Notes under the pieces: generated by a model
What the model was told of the DNA's origin: nothing
Seen by the model: the letters and a program-made list of their open reading frames with translations, nothing else
The model's database searches: none
Part shown: positions 8,444 to 15,703 of the stretch, one piece after another
Numbering within the stretch: position 1 is the first letter of the stretch
How the letters are laid out: every line of letters starts with the position of its first letter
Assembly: GCF_024128855.1 (NCBI RefSeq)
Contig: NZ_JAMYDV010000015.1
Coordinates: forward strand, 1 to 64,000
Direction of reading: 5' to 3'
Length of the DNA: 64,000 nucleotides
Source of the DNA: Rhodovulum tesquicola
GTDB lineage: Bacteria > Pseudomonadota > Alphaproteobacteria > Rhodobacterales > Rhodobacteraceae
Program-made: the position numbers and the translations under genes

Positions 8444-9736
8444 TCAGATCCGGGTCCAGGCAGCCAGCATGCTGCCCCTGAATTCCTCATAGGCGCGGTC
8501 GAAACTGGCGCGCGCGCGGCGCCAGGTCTCGCGCGTCATCTCGCGATAGTCGATCTCGTAGACCGATGACAGGAAGCGGCCCGACTGCTCGACCGCGCGC
8601 GTCATCTCGATCGGGTGCTCGGCGACATGCGGGCCAAAGACCTTGCGGAAGGCATCGAACATCGCGCGGTGCAGGTCATTGCCGGGCTCGTAGCGCGTCA
8701 TCAGGAAACGGATCTCGGCAAAGGACTTGGGCAACCCGACCTTCCCCGCGGGGAAGGTCGGCCCGAAGCCCGCCAGATCCTCCAGCGCCTCGGCCAACTG
8801 CCCGATGAAGCTGGTGGTCGAGTCGTATTCCCAATAGCCGGGGCCGGAGGGGATATAGAGCATGTCGGCGGCAAAGACCGCGTTCATCGACTGGTAGCCG
8901 ATGGCCGGCGGGCAATCGAACAGCACAAGGTCGTAATCGTCGTCACCCAACCCGTCCAGATAGCGCGACACCGCCGCGAAGAACGACCATTCCGGGTTCA
9001 GGTGCCGGTACTGGGCGCTGGCGAACTCGACGAATGCCGCATTGGCGCAGGAGGGCACGATGTCGATGGTGGACCAGGCCGTGGTCTTGATGAAGTCGCC
9101 ATGCCGCAACTCGCCAAGCCCCAGGTCGCGGATCGAGGCCGGGATCTGGCGGCGGGGCAGGGCGGTCCCGCTGGCCGCGCCGGTGGACGCCGCGTTAATC
9201 CGGTCGGTCTCGCGGATCAGGTCGCGGGCCATGATGCCCCAGACGGTGTAATCCTCGGCCACATCGGTCAGCCCCATGGAATGGCTGAGCGTGGCCTGGG
9301 GATCGAAATCGACCAGCAGCACCCGATATCCGTCCAGCGCCGCGGCATGGGCGAAATGCAGCGCCACAGTCGACTTGCCCGCCCCGCCCTTGAAGTTCGC
9401 GATGGCCGCCCGGAACGCCCGCTTGCCCGCCGGGCGGGGGGGCATCAGGGTCTTGCGGTTGATCTTCATCCGGCGGCGCAGCACGTTGATCTCGTCGAGC
9501 GAGAACCAGCGCTGGCGGCCATCGGGCTCGACCTCGCCGCCGGGAAGGTCGGGCTCGGCGGCAAGGCGGCCGCGGAAGGTGGACTGGTTGATGCGGAAGA
9601 TCAGCTCCGCCACCTCCCATGACGAGAAGCGGCGAAGGGTCTTCCGGCTTTCGGGGCTGAAGGTCTGCTGGCGGATCCAGCTCTGCATCTTCAGCGACTG
9701 GGCCTGCAGCCGGGAGAGATCTTCATGCGTGTACAT
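8444..9736 (-). CDS. parA: plasmid partition ATPase ParA
   Basis: 430 residues. The deviant Walker A motif KGGAGKST is at residues 116-123, followed by VLLVDFDPQATLSHSMGL (Walker A') and YDLVLFDCPPAIGYQS (Walker B). The N-terminal 110 residues include FSSWEVAELIFRINQSTFRGR, a helix-turn-helix-like segment typical of the longer plasmid ParA proteins that also repress their own promoter. Near residue 327 the peptide TFPAGKV is encoded by a parS-like palindrome, inserted between conserved blocks. The parA-parB pair is divergent from rep, the usual layout of DnaA-like replicons in Rhodobacteraceae. Confidence 0.92.
   Translation of the reverse strand: MYTHEDLSRLQAQSLKMQSWIRQQTFSPESRKTLRRFSSWEVAELIFRINQSTFRGRLAAEPDLPGGEVEPDGRQRWFSLDEINVLRRRMKINRKTLMPPRPAGKRAFRAAIANFKGGAGKSTVALHFAHAAALDGYRVLLVDFDPQATLSHSMGLTDVAEDYTVWGIMARDLIRETDRINAASTGAASGTALPRRQIPASIRDLGLGELRHGDFIKTTAWSTIDIVPSCANAAFVEFASAQYRHLNPEWSFFAAVSRYLDGLGDDDYDLVLFDCPPAIGYQSMNAVFAADMLYIPSGPGYWEYDSTTSFIGQLAEALEDLAGFGPTFPAGKVGLPKSFAEIRFLMTRYEPGNDLHRAMFDAFRKVFGPHVAEHPIEMTRAVEQSGRFLSSVYEIDYREMTRETWRRARASFDRAYEEFRGSMLAAWTRI
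8736..8761. promoter_or_regulatory. candidate parS centromere site 3 (inside parA)
   Basis: A perfect 26-bp palindrome that extends the 20-bp site by three bases on each side. It is embedded in parA and again read as TFPAGKV. Confidence 0.75.
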
Positions 9737-9823
9737 GCGCGCCTCGCTGGAACGTAAATTCTTGCCTGCCCCTCAAATACGCGGAATTTGCCAGGAATGC
9801 AAAAACGAAGTTATCATTGCCGC

Positions 9824-9847
9824 GGATCTTCCCCGCGGGGAAGATCC
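9824..9847. promoter_or_regulatory. candidate parS centromere site 4 (origin region)
   Basis: A perfect 24-bp palindrome: the 16-bp core CTTCCCCGCGGGGAAG flanked by GGAT/ATCC. It lies about 90 bp upstream of parA and could also serve parA autoregulation. Confidence 0.75.
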
Positions 9848-9921
9848 TGCCGTCGGGCCAAGGGGATCGGCCCGAATCGGCCGCGCGGCGGGGCAGGGGA
9901 GTCCCTGTGGGCCTTCGCCGA

Positions 9922-9991
9922 CATATTGGGGGACAGAGCGCAGGTTCCCACCGCATATTGGGGGACATTTCGCACAGAATAAGGGACATTC
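9922..9991 (+). repeat. iteron-like direct repeats upstream of rep
   Basis: CATATTGGGGGACA occurs at 9922-9935 and again at 9954-9967, 32 bp apart. A third, degenerate copy (AATAAGGGACATT) lies at 9978-9990, its GGGACAtt part 21 bp after that of copy 2. The spacings are near three and two helical turns, which would place bound proteins on one face. They are candidate binding sites for the DnaA-like Rep protein. Confidence 0.5.
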
Positions 9992-10070
9992 TGGCTGACA
10001 CCCTTCACCGATGATACCCGGTTTCCTTGAAACGGAATTGGGTCGGGAACCGGCCTGACAGCCACGGCGC

Positions 10071-10099
10071 TTGACAGAATCGGAAAGCCGGACGCTAAT
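10071..10099 (+). promoter_or_regulatory. sigma70-type promoter of rep
   Basis: A perfect TTGACA at 10071-10076 is followed 17 bp later by GCTAAT at 10094-10099 (TAATAG also fits with a 19-bp gap). The rep start codon is about 120 bp downstream, leaving room for leader control. Confidence 0.55.
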
Positions 10100-10222
10100 A
10101 GCCTGCAAGCGGTGAAGAGCGTTGCGTTCCTGCGACGCCGTCGCCAAGAGCCCGAGCAGGGCCGTATTGAACGAGGCAGATCCGGGCCGCAGCGCGGCCG
10201 GGGACATGGACAGGAGACAGAC

Positions 10223-10903
10223 ATGCAGCTTCCCCGGCCCGTCGGGCGTGAGGCCGCATCGCGCAAATACGATATCCTGTCGGCGCTTATGGCGTTCGGA
10301 CTGTCGCGGGACAAGCATGCGCAGCGGCAGGTCCTGCGGGTCATGGCGCTGATCACCACGCGCTACAACTGGCAGCGTGACGAGCTGAGCATGGGGCAGG
10401 CCGAGATCGCGCGGCTCTGGTCGGTGGACGAGCGCACGGTCAAGCGCGAGATGGCCCGGCTGCGCGCGCAGGGCTGGCTTGTGCTCAAGCGGCAGGGGGC
10501 GCGCGGGCGGGTCAGCACCTATGGGCTGGACCTGAACCGGATGCTGGAGGATACCCGCCCGGCCTGGCCGCGGATCGGCGAGGATTTCATCGCGCGCGTC
10601 GATCCCGCGGCGGGGGCAGGGCAGGGCGGGTCGAACGTGGTGCCGCTGCGCGCCGTGCCCGCACCGATGGCCGATGGCTCGGTCTGGGGGGCCGCGCAGG
10701 AAAGGCTGCATGCGGACGATCCCGCAACCTATGGCGCTTGGTTCCACACCCTTGCCGAGGCGGGCGTCGAGGCCGGCATCCTGACGCTTGCCGCGCCCTC
10801 GCGGTTTCACGCGAATTACGTCGCCACGAACCTGAAGGAAAAGCTGCTCTCGGCGCTGAGACGGGTCGATCCCGGCCTCAGCGACGTCCGGATCGTGCCG
10901 TGA
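10223..10903 (+). CDS. DnaA-like plasmid replication initiator
   Basis: 226 residues from the ATG at 10223, chosen because AGGAG lies six bases upstream; a longer opening from 10112 is low-complexity. The N-terminal half holds a winged-helix/HTH (LSMGQAEIARLWSVDERTVKREMARLRAQGWLVL). The C-terminal part (VWGAAQERLHADDPATYGAWFHTLAEAGVEAGILTLAAPSRFHANYV...) resembles the DnaA N-terminal (DnaA_N) domain. This matches the small DnaA-like initiators of Rhodobacteraceae plasmids, which lack the AAA+ ATPase of chromosomal DnaA. Position next to iterons and parAB agrees. It probably recruits host replication proteins at the adjacent origin. Confidence 0.85.
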   Translation: MQLPRPVGREAASRKYDILSALMAFGLSRDKHAQRQVLRVMALITTRYNWQRDELSMGQAEIARLWSVDERTVKREMARLRAQGWLVLKRQGARGRVSTYGLDLNRMLEDTRPAWPRIGEDFIARVDPAAGAGQGGSNVVPLRAVPAPMADGSVWGAAQERLHADDPATYGAWFHTLAEAGVEAGILTLAAPSRFHANYVATNLKEKLLSALRRVDPGLSDVRIVP

Positions 10904-10915
10904 CGACGGGACGAA

Positions 10916-10946
10916 CGGTCAGGCGCATTTTTCGCGCGCCTGACCG
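10916..10946 (+). terminator. stem-loop after rep
   Basis: CGGTCAGGCGC and GCGCCTGACCG form a perfect 11-bp stem around a T-rich 9-nt loop, 13 bp after the rep stop. There is no T-tract after the stem. It also faces the end of phnM and may act in both directions. Confidence 0.55.
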
Positions 10947-10988
10947 GAATCCGTCGCTCCGCGACATGGCGGCACGGGTGAGGCAGGC

Positions 10989-12128
10989 TCAGGCGACGCG
11001 GCGTCCGGCGGACCAACTGCCGCGCACCGCGGCCATCGTGCCCGCGCGGTGCACCCGGATCACGTCGGCGCGCAGCCCTTCGGTCAGCGCCCCCCGGTCG
11101 GCCAGCCCGGCGGCCCGGGCCGGGGCGGCGGTGACGGTGGCGATGCCGCGCGCGGTGTCGCCCCACAGATCGCCCAGCATCAGCGCGCCGCCGAGCAGCG
11201 AGGCGGGGACGTAATCCGAGGACAGGATGTCCAGAAGCCCGGCCTCGGCCAGATCGCGGGCCGCGACATTGCCCGAATGCGACCCGCCCCGGATCAGGTT
11301 CGGCGCGCCCATCATCACCGCGATGCCATGGGCATGGCAGGCGGACGCCGCCTCCTGCGTGGTGGGAAACTCGGCCAGTCCCGCGCCATGCCCGGCCGAG
11401 GCGGCGACATGGGCCGCTGTCGTGTCGTCATGGCTGGCCAGCACCGCGCCCATGGCCCGGGCGGCGGCGACCGTCGCGGCCTCGTGGACGGCGCGGACGC
11501 GGTTGCCCATGGCGGTCTGCGCCTCGACATGGGCCTGGAACTCGTCCTCGGTCAGCCCGTACTTGCCGCGGGTATAGGCGCGCAGGCTGTCGAGATTGGC
11601 GAACTGGCGCTGGCCGGGGGTGTGGTCCATCAGGCTGACGATGCCGACCCGGTCGCCGGGGCCGAATTTCGCCAGTTCCGCGATCAGGGTCTCGGAACAG
11701 ACCTCGGCGCGCAGGTGCAGGTAATGGCTGATCCGCAACAGCCCGGCGGCGCGGGCGGCCATGATCTCGTCGGCCAGGCCGCGGGCATATTCGCCATATC
11801 CCGTGCCGCTGGAGACCAGCGAGCCGACCCGCAGCGCATCGAAGACCGTGGTGATGCCAAGCGCGGCCAGTTCGGCGTCATGGGCGAGGATCGCGTCGCC
11901 ATGCGGCCAGTCCACGCCGGGGCGGGGCTGGATATGGCGTTCCAGGTTGTCGGTGTGGAGTTCGATCAGGCCGGGCATCACCAGATCGCCCTCGCAATCG
12001 GTCGCCCCGGCGGGAACGGCCGTGCCGCTGTCGATCCGGGCGATCTGCCCGTCCCGCATCACGAGCGCGCCATGGTGCAGCCCGTCGGGCAGCACCAGTC
12101 GGGCATTGGCCAGAACCGTTTCGGTCAT
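10989..12128 (-). CDS. phnM: alpha-D-ribose 1-methylphosphonate 5-triphosphate diphosphatase PhnM
   Basis: 379 residues, amidohydrolase fold. Motifs are DLVMPGLIELHTDNLERHIQPRPGVDWPHGDAILAHDAELAALGITTVFDAL (metal-binding HTDN), VGIVSLMDHTPGQRQF, AVLASHDDTTAAHVAASAGHGA and LDILSSDYVPASLL, all standard in PhnM. In the C-P lyase pathway PhnM removes pyrophosphate from the triphosphorylated ribose phosphonate made by PhnGHI(L), giving the PhnJ substrate. It is the last gene of the phn operon. Its ATG overlaps (ATGA) the stop of a 31-codon small ORF that links it to phnN. Length fits the family. Confidence 0.93.
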   Translation of the reverse strand: MTETVLANARLVLPDGLHHGALVMRDGQIARIDSGTAVPAGATDCEGDLVMPGLIELHTDNLERHIQPRPGVDWPHGDAILAHDAELAALGITTVFDALRVGSLVSSGTGYGEYARGLADEIMAARAAGLLRISHYLHLRAEVCSETLIAELAKFGPGDRVGIVSLMDHTPGQRQFANLDSLRAYTRGKYGLTEDEFQAHVEAQTAMGNRVRAVHEAATVAAARAMGAVLASHDDTTAAHVAASAGHGAGLAEFPTTQEAASACHAHGIAVMMGAPNLIRGGSHSGNVAARDLAEAGLLDILSSDYVPASLLGGALMLGDLWGDTARGIATVTAAPARAAGLADRGALTEGLRADVIRVHRAGTMAAVRGSWSAGRRVA

Positions 12129-12220
12129 CTTGCGTGTTCCATCGTCTTGCTGGGTTTCGTTCCTGCGCCGCCGGATCGCGACGGGCCGGTGACAGGGGGC
12201 GTTCGGGCGGGGGCGGTCAT
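12125..12220 (-). CDS. 31-residue small ORF bridging phnN and phnM
   Basis: The ORF starts with an ATG overlapping the phnN stop (ATGA at 12217-12220) and ends with a TGA overlapping the phnM ATG (ATGA at 12125-12128). The peptide is Pro/Thr/Ser-rich (begins MTAPARTPPVTG, ends KTMEHAR) with no recognised motif. Every junction from phnG to phnK and from phnL to phnN in this operon is an ATGA overlap, so the same junction at both ends of this ORF suggests real translation, perhaps only to carry ribosomes to phnM. It could also be chance; no homology is known to me. Confidence 0.4.
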   Translation of the reverse strand: MTAPARTPPVTGPSRSGGAGTKPSKTMEHAR

Positions 12221-12768
12221 CGGGCCGCCCGCATGTCGTCGGGGCGCAGCGCCGCGATCAGCCGCGCGATGCCCTGTTCGGGCGTTCCGTCGTTCAGCAC
12301 GCGGATCACCGGCAGGCCGGGGGGCAACTCGCCCGTCTCGCGCGCCAGCCGGGCGGCGATGTCGCCCCCCGCCTCGCGGCCGCGGGTGGCGATGCGGGCG
12401 GCGCGCAGCTCGGGCGGGGCCTCGACCAGGATCACGCGCAGGCCCGGGAAGACCCGCGCGGCATCGGCCAGCAGGGCGCGCGAGCCGTTGAAGACCACGT
12501 CGCGGCCGCGCCCCGCGGGCTGGAACCCCGCGCGCGGCAGCCCATAGGCCAGCCCATGCGCGCGCCAGTGCAGCACGAACGCGCCCGCGGCCAGATGGCG
12601 GGCGAACTCGCCCTCGCTGACGCCGTCGAACGGTTCGTCGCCGGGGCGCGGCGGGCGGGTGATGACGCGGCGCACGCGATGCGCCAGACCGGCGGCGGCA
12701 AGCCCGCCCAGAAGCGTGTCCTTGCCCGCGCCCGAGGGGCCGACGACGGCAAAGACCCGGCCCGTCAT
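12217..12768 (-). CDS. phnN: ribose 1,5-bisphosphate phosphokinase PhnN
   Basis: 183 residues, guanylate-kinase-like P-loop fold. The Walker A motif GPSGAGKD is at residues 10-17 and the substrate region VRRVITRPPRPGDEPFDGVSEGEF follows, as in PhnN and GMP kinases. PhnN converts ribose 1,5-bisphosphate, the end product of C-P lyase, to PRPP. Its ATG overlaps the phnL stop (ATGA at 12765-12768), and its own stop overlaps the small ORF before phnM. No unusual features. Confidence 0.9.
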   Translation of the reverse strand: MTGRVFAVVGPSGAGKDTLLGGLAAAGLAHRVRRVITRPPRPGDEPFDGVSEGEFARHLAAGAFVLHWRAHGLAYGLPRAGFQPAGRGRDVVFNGSRALLADAARVFPGLRVILVEAPPELRAARIATRGREAGGDIAARLARETGELPPGLPVIRVLNDGTPEQGIARLIAALRPDDMRAAR

Positions 12769-13442
12769 GCCGCCACCGCGAAGCCGCTGACATCGACCAG
12801 CCTTGTGCAGACGCGCGCCCGCGCCCCCTCGTCATGGAAGATGCCGAGGATCGCCGCGCCGCGGCCGCGCGCCTCCTCGATCAGGGACAGAACCACCTCG
12901 CGATTGGCGGCGTCGAGGCTGGCGGTCGGCTCGTCCAGCAGCAGCACCGGCCAGGGGTGGACGAAGCCGCGGGCGATGTTGACGCGCTGTTGCTCGCCGC
13001 CGGAAAAGGTCGTGGGCGACAGCGGCCAGAGCCGTTCGGGGATGTTCAGCCGCGACAACAGCGCCGCGGCCTGCGCGCGCGCGCTGTCCTCGTCGATGCC
13101 GAGCGCCAGAAGCGGCTCGGCCACCACGTCCAGCGCCGGAACCCGGGGCACCACGCGCAGGAACTGGCTGACATGGCCCAGCGTCGCCCGGCGCAGCGCG
13201 ATCACCTGCCGCGGCTCGGCGCCCGCCAGTTCCACCCCCGCCACGCGGATCGAGCCCGCGTCGATCCGGTAATTGCCCCAGATCATCCGCATCAGCGTCG
13301 ACTTGCCCGCGCCCGATGCGCCGACCAGCCCCACGCATTCGCCCGGCCCCACCCGCAGCGAGGCGCCCGCCATCACCTCAAGCACCGCGCCGCCCTGGTT
13401 GTGCAGGGTGAAACGCTTGGCCACGTCCCGAACCACGATCAT
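12765..13442 (-). CDS. phnL: C-P lyase accessory ATP-binding protein PhnL
   Basis: 225 residues, ABC-type ATPase: Walker A GASGAGKST, signature FSGGEQQRVNIARGF and Walker B VLLLDEPTASLD, followed by the H-loop HDEGAR. PhnL supports formation of the ribose triphosphate phosphonate and is part of the C-P lyase complex rather than a transporter. GGAAGGGCG precedes the ATG by a few bases; the gap to phnK is 13 bp, the only true intergenic gap in the early part of the operon. Length equals that of E. coli PhnL. Confidence 0.9.
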   Translation of the reverse strand: MIVVRDVAKRFTLHNQGGAVLEVMAGASLRVGPGECVGLVGASGAGKSTLMRMIWGNYRIDAGSIRVAGVELAGAEPRQVIALRRATLGHVSQFLRVVPRVPALDVVAEPLLALGIDEDSARAQAAALLSRLNIPERLWPLSPTTFSGGEQQRVNIARGFVHPWPVLLLDEPTASLDAANREVVLSLIEEARGRGAAILGIFHDEGARARVCTRLVDVSGFAVAA

Positions 13443-13455
13443 CGCCCTTCCCCCG

Positions 13456-14235
13456 TCACGCCTGAAGCACCGAGCTGACCAGCAGCTGGGTATAGGGATG
13501 CTGCGGATCGTCCAGAACCTGATCGGTCAGCCCCTGTTCGACCACCAGCCCGTCCTTCATCACCATCAGCCGGTCGGCCAGAAGGCGGACCACGGCCAGG
13601 TCATGGGTCACGATCACCGCGCTGAGCCCCATCTGGCGGACCAGCCCGCGCAACAGGTCCAGAAGCCGGGCCTGCACGCTGACATCCAGCCCGCCGGTCG
13701 GCTCGTCCATGAAGACCAGCCGCGGGCCGGTGACAAGGTTGCGCGCGATCTGGAGGCGCTGCTGCATGCCGCCCGAGAATTGCCGCGGCTTGTCGTCGAT
13801 GCGGTCGGCGGCGATCTCGACCCGGCCCAGCCAGTCCAGCGCCTGCGACCGGATCTGGCCGTAATGGCGCGCGCCGACCGCCATCAGCCGCTCGCCGACA
13901 TTGCCCCCGGCGCTGACCCCCATGCGCAGCCCGTCGCGCGGGTTCTGGTGGACGAAGGCCCAGTCGGTGCGGGCCAGCATCCGCCGTTCCGGCTCGGCCA
14001 TGGCCAGCACGTCGCGCGGCCCCTCGGCGCGGGTGTCGAAGACGACGCGACCGGCATCGGGCACAAGATGCCCGGCCAGACAGCCCAGAAGCGTGGACTT
14101 GCCCGACCCCGACTCGCCCACGATGCCCATCACCTCGCCCGGCCAGAGGTCGAAGGCGATATCGGCGCAGCCGCGCCGCGTGCCATAGCTCCTGGTCAGG
14201 TCGCGAACCGACAGAAGCGGATGCGCGCCGGTCAT
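13456..14235 (-). CDS. phnK: C-P lyase ATP-binding subunit PhnK
   Basis: 259 residues from the ATG that overlaps the phnJ stop (ATGA). It is an ABC-type ATPase with Walker A GESGSGKST, Q-loop VHQNPRDGLRMGVSAGGNVGERLM (typical of PhnK), signature FSGGMQQRLQIARNL, Walker B LVFMDEPTGGLDVS and H-loop THDLAV. In E. coli a PhnK dimer docks on PhnJ in the core complex. It ends QLLVSSVLQA, also a family-typical tail. Confidence 0.92.
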   Translation of the reverse strand: MTGAHPLLSVRDLTRSYGTRRGCADIAFDLWPGEVMGIVGESGSGKSTLLGCLAGHLVPDAGRVVFDTRAEGPRDVLAMAEPERRMLARTDWAFVHQNPRDGLRMGVSAGGNVGERLMAVGARHYGQIRSQALDWLGRVEIAADRIDDKPRQFSGGMQQRLQIARNLVTGPRLVFMDEPTGGLDVSVQARLLDLLRGLVRQMGLSAVIVTHDLAVVRLLADRLMVMKDGLVVEQGLTDQVLDDPQHPYTQLLVSSVLQA

Positions 14236-15101
14236 GCTGCCGCCCCTTCGCTGCCGCCCAGCCGCCCGGCATGACCGGACGCGCGGCGGGTGGCGCAATG
14301 GTCGGTGTCGGAACAGACGAACATCCGCCCGCCCGCATCGTCGGTGATGACCTCGTCCAGATAGCTGGCCGCGTCGCCGCACAGGTCGCAGGCATGGGGC
14401 GCCTTGGCGGCGACGAAGGGGTGATCGTCGAAATCGAGGCTGACCACCTGCGTATGGGGCGGCAGCGCATAGATCCGCTGTTCGCGCCCGGCCCCGAAAA
14501 GCTGAAGCGCGGCGCAATCCGAAAGCTTGGGATTGTCGAATTTCGGGATCGGCGAGGGATCCATCACATAGCGCCCCTGCACCTTGACCGGATAGGCATA
14601 GGCGGTCGCGATCTCGCCGTTCCGGGCGATGTCCTCGTAAAGCTTGACATGCATCAGCCCGTATTCCTCCAGCGCGTGCATCCGCCGGGTTTCGGTCTCG
14701 CGCGGTTCGAGAAAGCGCAGGGGTTCGGGGATCGGAACCTGATAGACGAGGATCTGCCCTTCGGTCAGCGGCGCTTCGGGGATGCGGTGGCGGGTCTGGA
14801 TGATCGTGGCCTCATGGGTGCGTTCGGTCACGTCAATGCCCGCGGTGCGTTGAAAGAACTTGCGGATGCTGACGGCGTTGGTGGTGTCGTCGGCGCCCTG
14901 GTCGATCACCTTCAGCCGGTCCTCGGGCGTCAGGCAGGCCGCCGTCACCTGCACCCCGCCGGTGCCCCAGCCATAGGGCATGGGCATCTCGCGGCTGGCA
15001 AAGGGCACCTGGTAGCCCGGCACCGCGACCGCCTTGAGGATCGCGCGGCGGATCATGCGCTTGGTGGCCTCGTCGAGATAGGCGAAATTGTAGTCCTTCA
15101 C
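14232..15101 (-). CDS. phnJ: alpha-D-ribose 1-methylphosphonate 5-phosphate C-P lyase PhnJ
   Basis: 289 residues. It starts at a GTG (MKDYNFAYLDEATKRMIRRAILKAVAVPGYQVPFASREMPMPYGWGTGG) that overlaps the stop of the upstream HAD gene as GTGA. The Fe-S ligands are intact: Cys238, Cys241, Cys263 and Cys269, the exact CX2CX21CX5C spacing of characterised PhnJ. The radical-SAM enzyme breaks the carbon-phosphorus bond, releasing an alkane and ribose 1,2-cyclic phosphate 5-phosphate. The C-terminal tail after the cluster (RRASGHAGRLGGSEGAAA) is low-complexity. It overlaps phnK by ATGA. Confidence 0.95.
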   Translation of the reverse strand: MKDYNFAYLDEATKRMIRRAILKAVAVPGYQVPFASREMPMPYGWGTGGVQVTAACLTPEDRLKVIDQGADDTTNAVSIRKFFQRTAGIDVTERTHEATIIQTRHRIPEAPLTEGQILVYQVPIPEPLRFLEPRETETRRMHALEEYGLMHVKLYEDIARNGEIATAYAYPVKVQGRYVMDPSPIPKFDNPKLSDCAALQLFGAGREQRIYALPPHTQVVSLDFDDHPFVAAKAPHACDLCGDAASYLDEVITDDAGGRMFVCSDTDHCATRRASGHAGRLGGSEGAAA

Positions 15102-15703
15102 AGAAGCCCCCGTGCGGCCAGTGCCGTTTCCAATGCCTCGGGCGTGGTGAAGAGTTCCGCCGCGATGCCGAATGCCTCGGCCCCGGCGACGTTCGCGGGG
15201 CTGTCGTCGATGAACAGGCAGTCGCCGGGCGCCACGCCCGCCCGCTCGCAGAGCAGCGCGAAGATGCGCGGATCGGGCTTGATGACGCCCTCTTGCCCCG
15301 AGACCACGGTGACGCCGAAGGCCGTGCCCAGCCGCGGATGCGTCGCAAGGCCGGTGGGCCATGTCTCGGCCGACCAGTTGGTGATGGCGTGGATCGCCAG
15401 ACCGCGGGCGCGCAGCCGGTCCAGCACCTGCCATGTCCCCTCGATCGCGGCGGGCACGGTCAGGGCGTAGCGCGCGACATAGCTGGAAAACAGGTCGCGG
15501 TCCTGCGGGTCGGCGATCTCGGCGGCCAGGTCGGCAAAGCGCGCCCCGGCATCGGCGCGCAGGTTGCGTTCCGCGAAATCGGTGCGGGCAAGGAACGCCT
15601 CGGCCGCGTCCGGCGTCAGCGGCGGGCAAAAGGCTAGCCGCGGATCCCAGCGCACCAGCACATTGCCGATATCGAAGACGATGGCCTTGACGCGCGCGGT
15701 CAT
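15098..15703 (-). CDS. HAD-superfamily phosphatase inside the phn operon
   Basis: 201 residues. HAD motif I is VFDIGNVLVRWDP (nucleophile Asp near residue 11), motif II is AITNWS, motif III has Lys in GVIKPDPRIF, and motif IV is CLFIDDSPANV. The motif I form DxGNVL is that of the YihX/haloacid-dehalogenase-like sugar-phosphate phosphatases. It sits between phnI and phnJ and overlaps both (ATGA and GTGA), so it is made in step with the C-P lyase core. No phnP (the cyclic-phosphate phosphodiesterase) is in the window. Acting on a phosphorylated C-P lyase product is an inference. Confidence 0.8.
   Translation of the reverse strand: MTARVKAIVFDIGNVLVRWDPRLAFCPPLTPDAAEAFLARTDFAERNLRADAGARFADLAAEIADPQDRDLFSSYVARYALTVPAAIEGTWQVLDRLRARGLAIHAITNWSAETWPTGLATHPRLGTAFGVTVVSGQEGVIKPDPRIFALLCERAGVAPGDCLFIDDSPANVAGAEAFGIAAELFTTPEALETALAARGLL

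Larger units (their letters stand above)
9737..10222. other. plasmid origin/regulatory region between parA and rep
   Basis: A gene-free region of 486 bp between the divergent parA and rep genes. It holds parS-like site 4, three iteron-like repeats and a sigma70-type promoter, which are listed separately. The first 90 bp past parA are comparatively AT-rich (for example 9764-9818) and could include the parA promoter and an unwinding element. I see no convincing consensus DnaA box. Confidence 0.6.

Noticed and set aside
12125-12835. A 236-codon minus-strand frame over phnN
   Set aside because: Out-of-frame shadow of phnN; only its last 31 codons, between phnN and phnM, are kept as a candidate small ORF.
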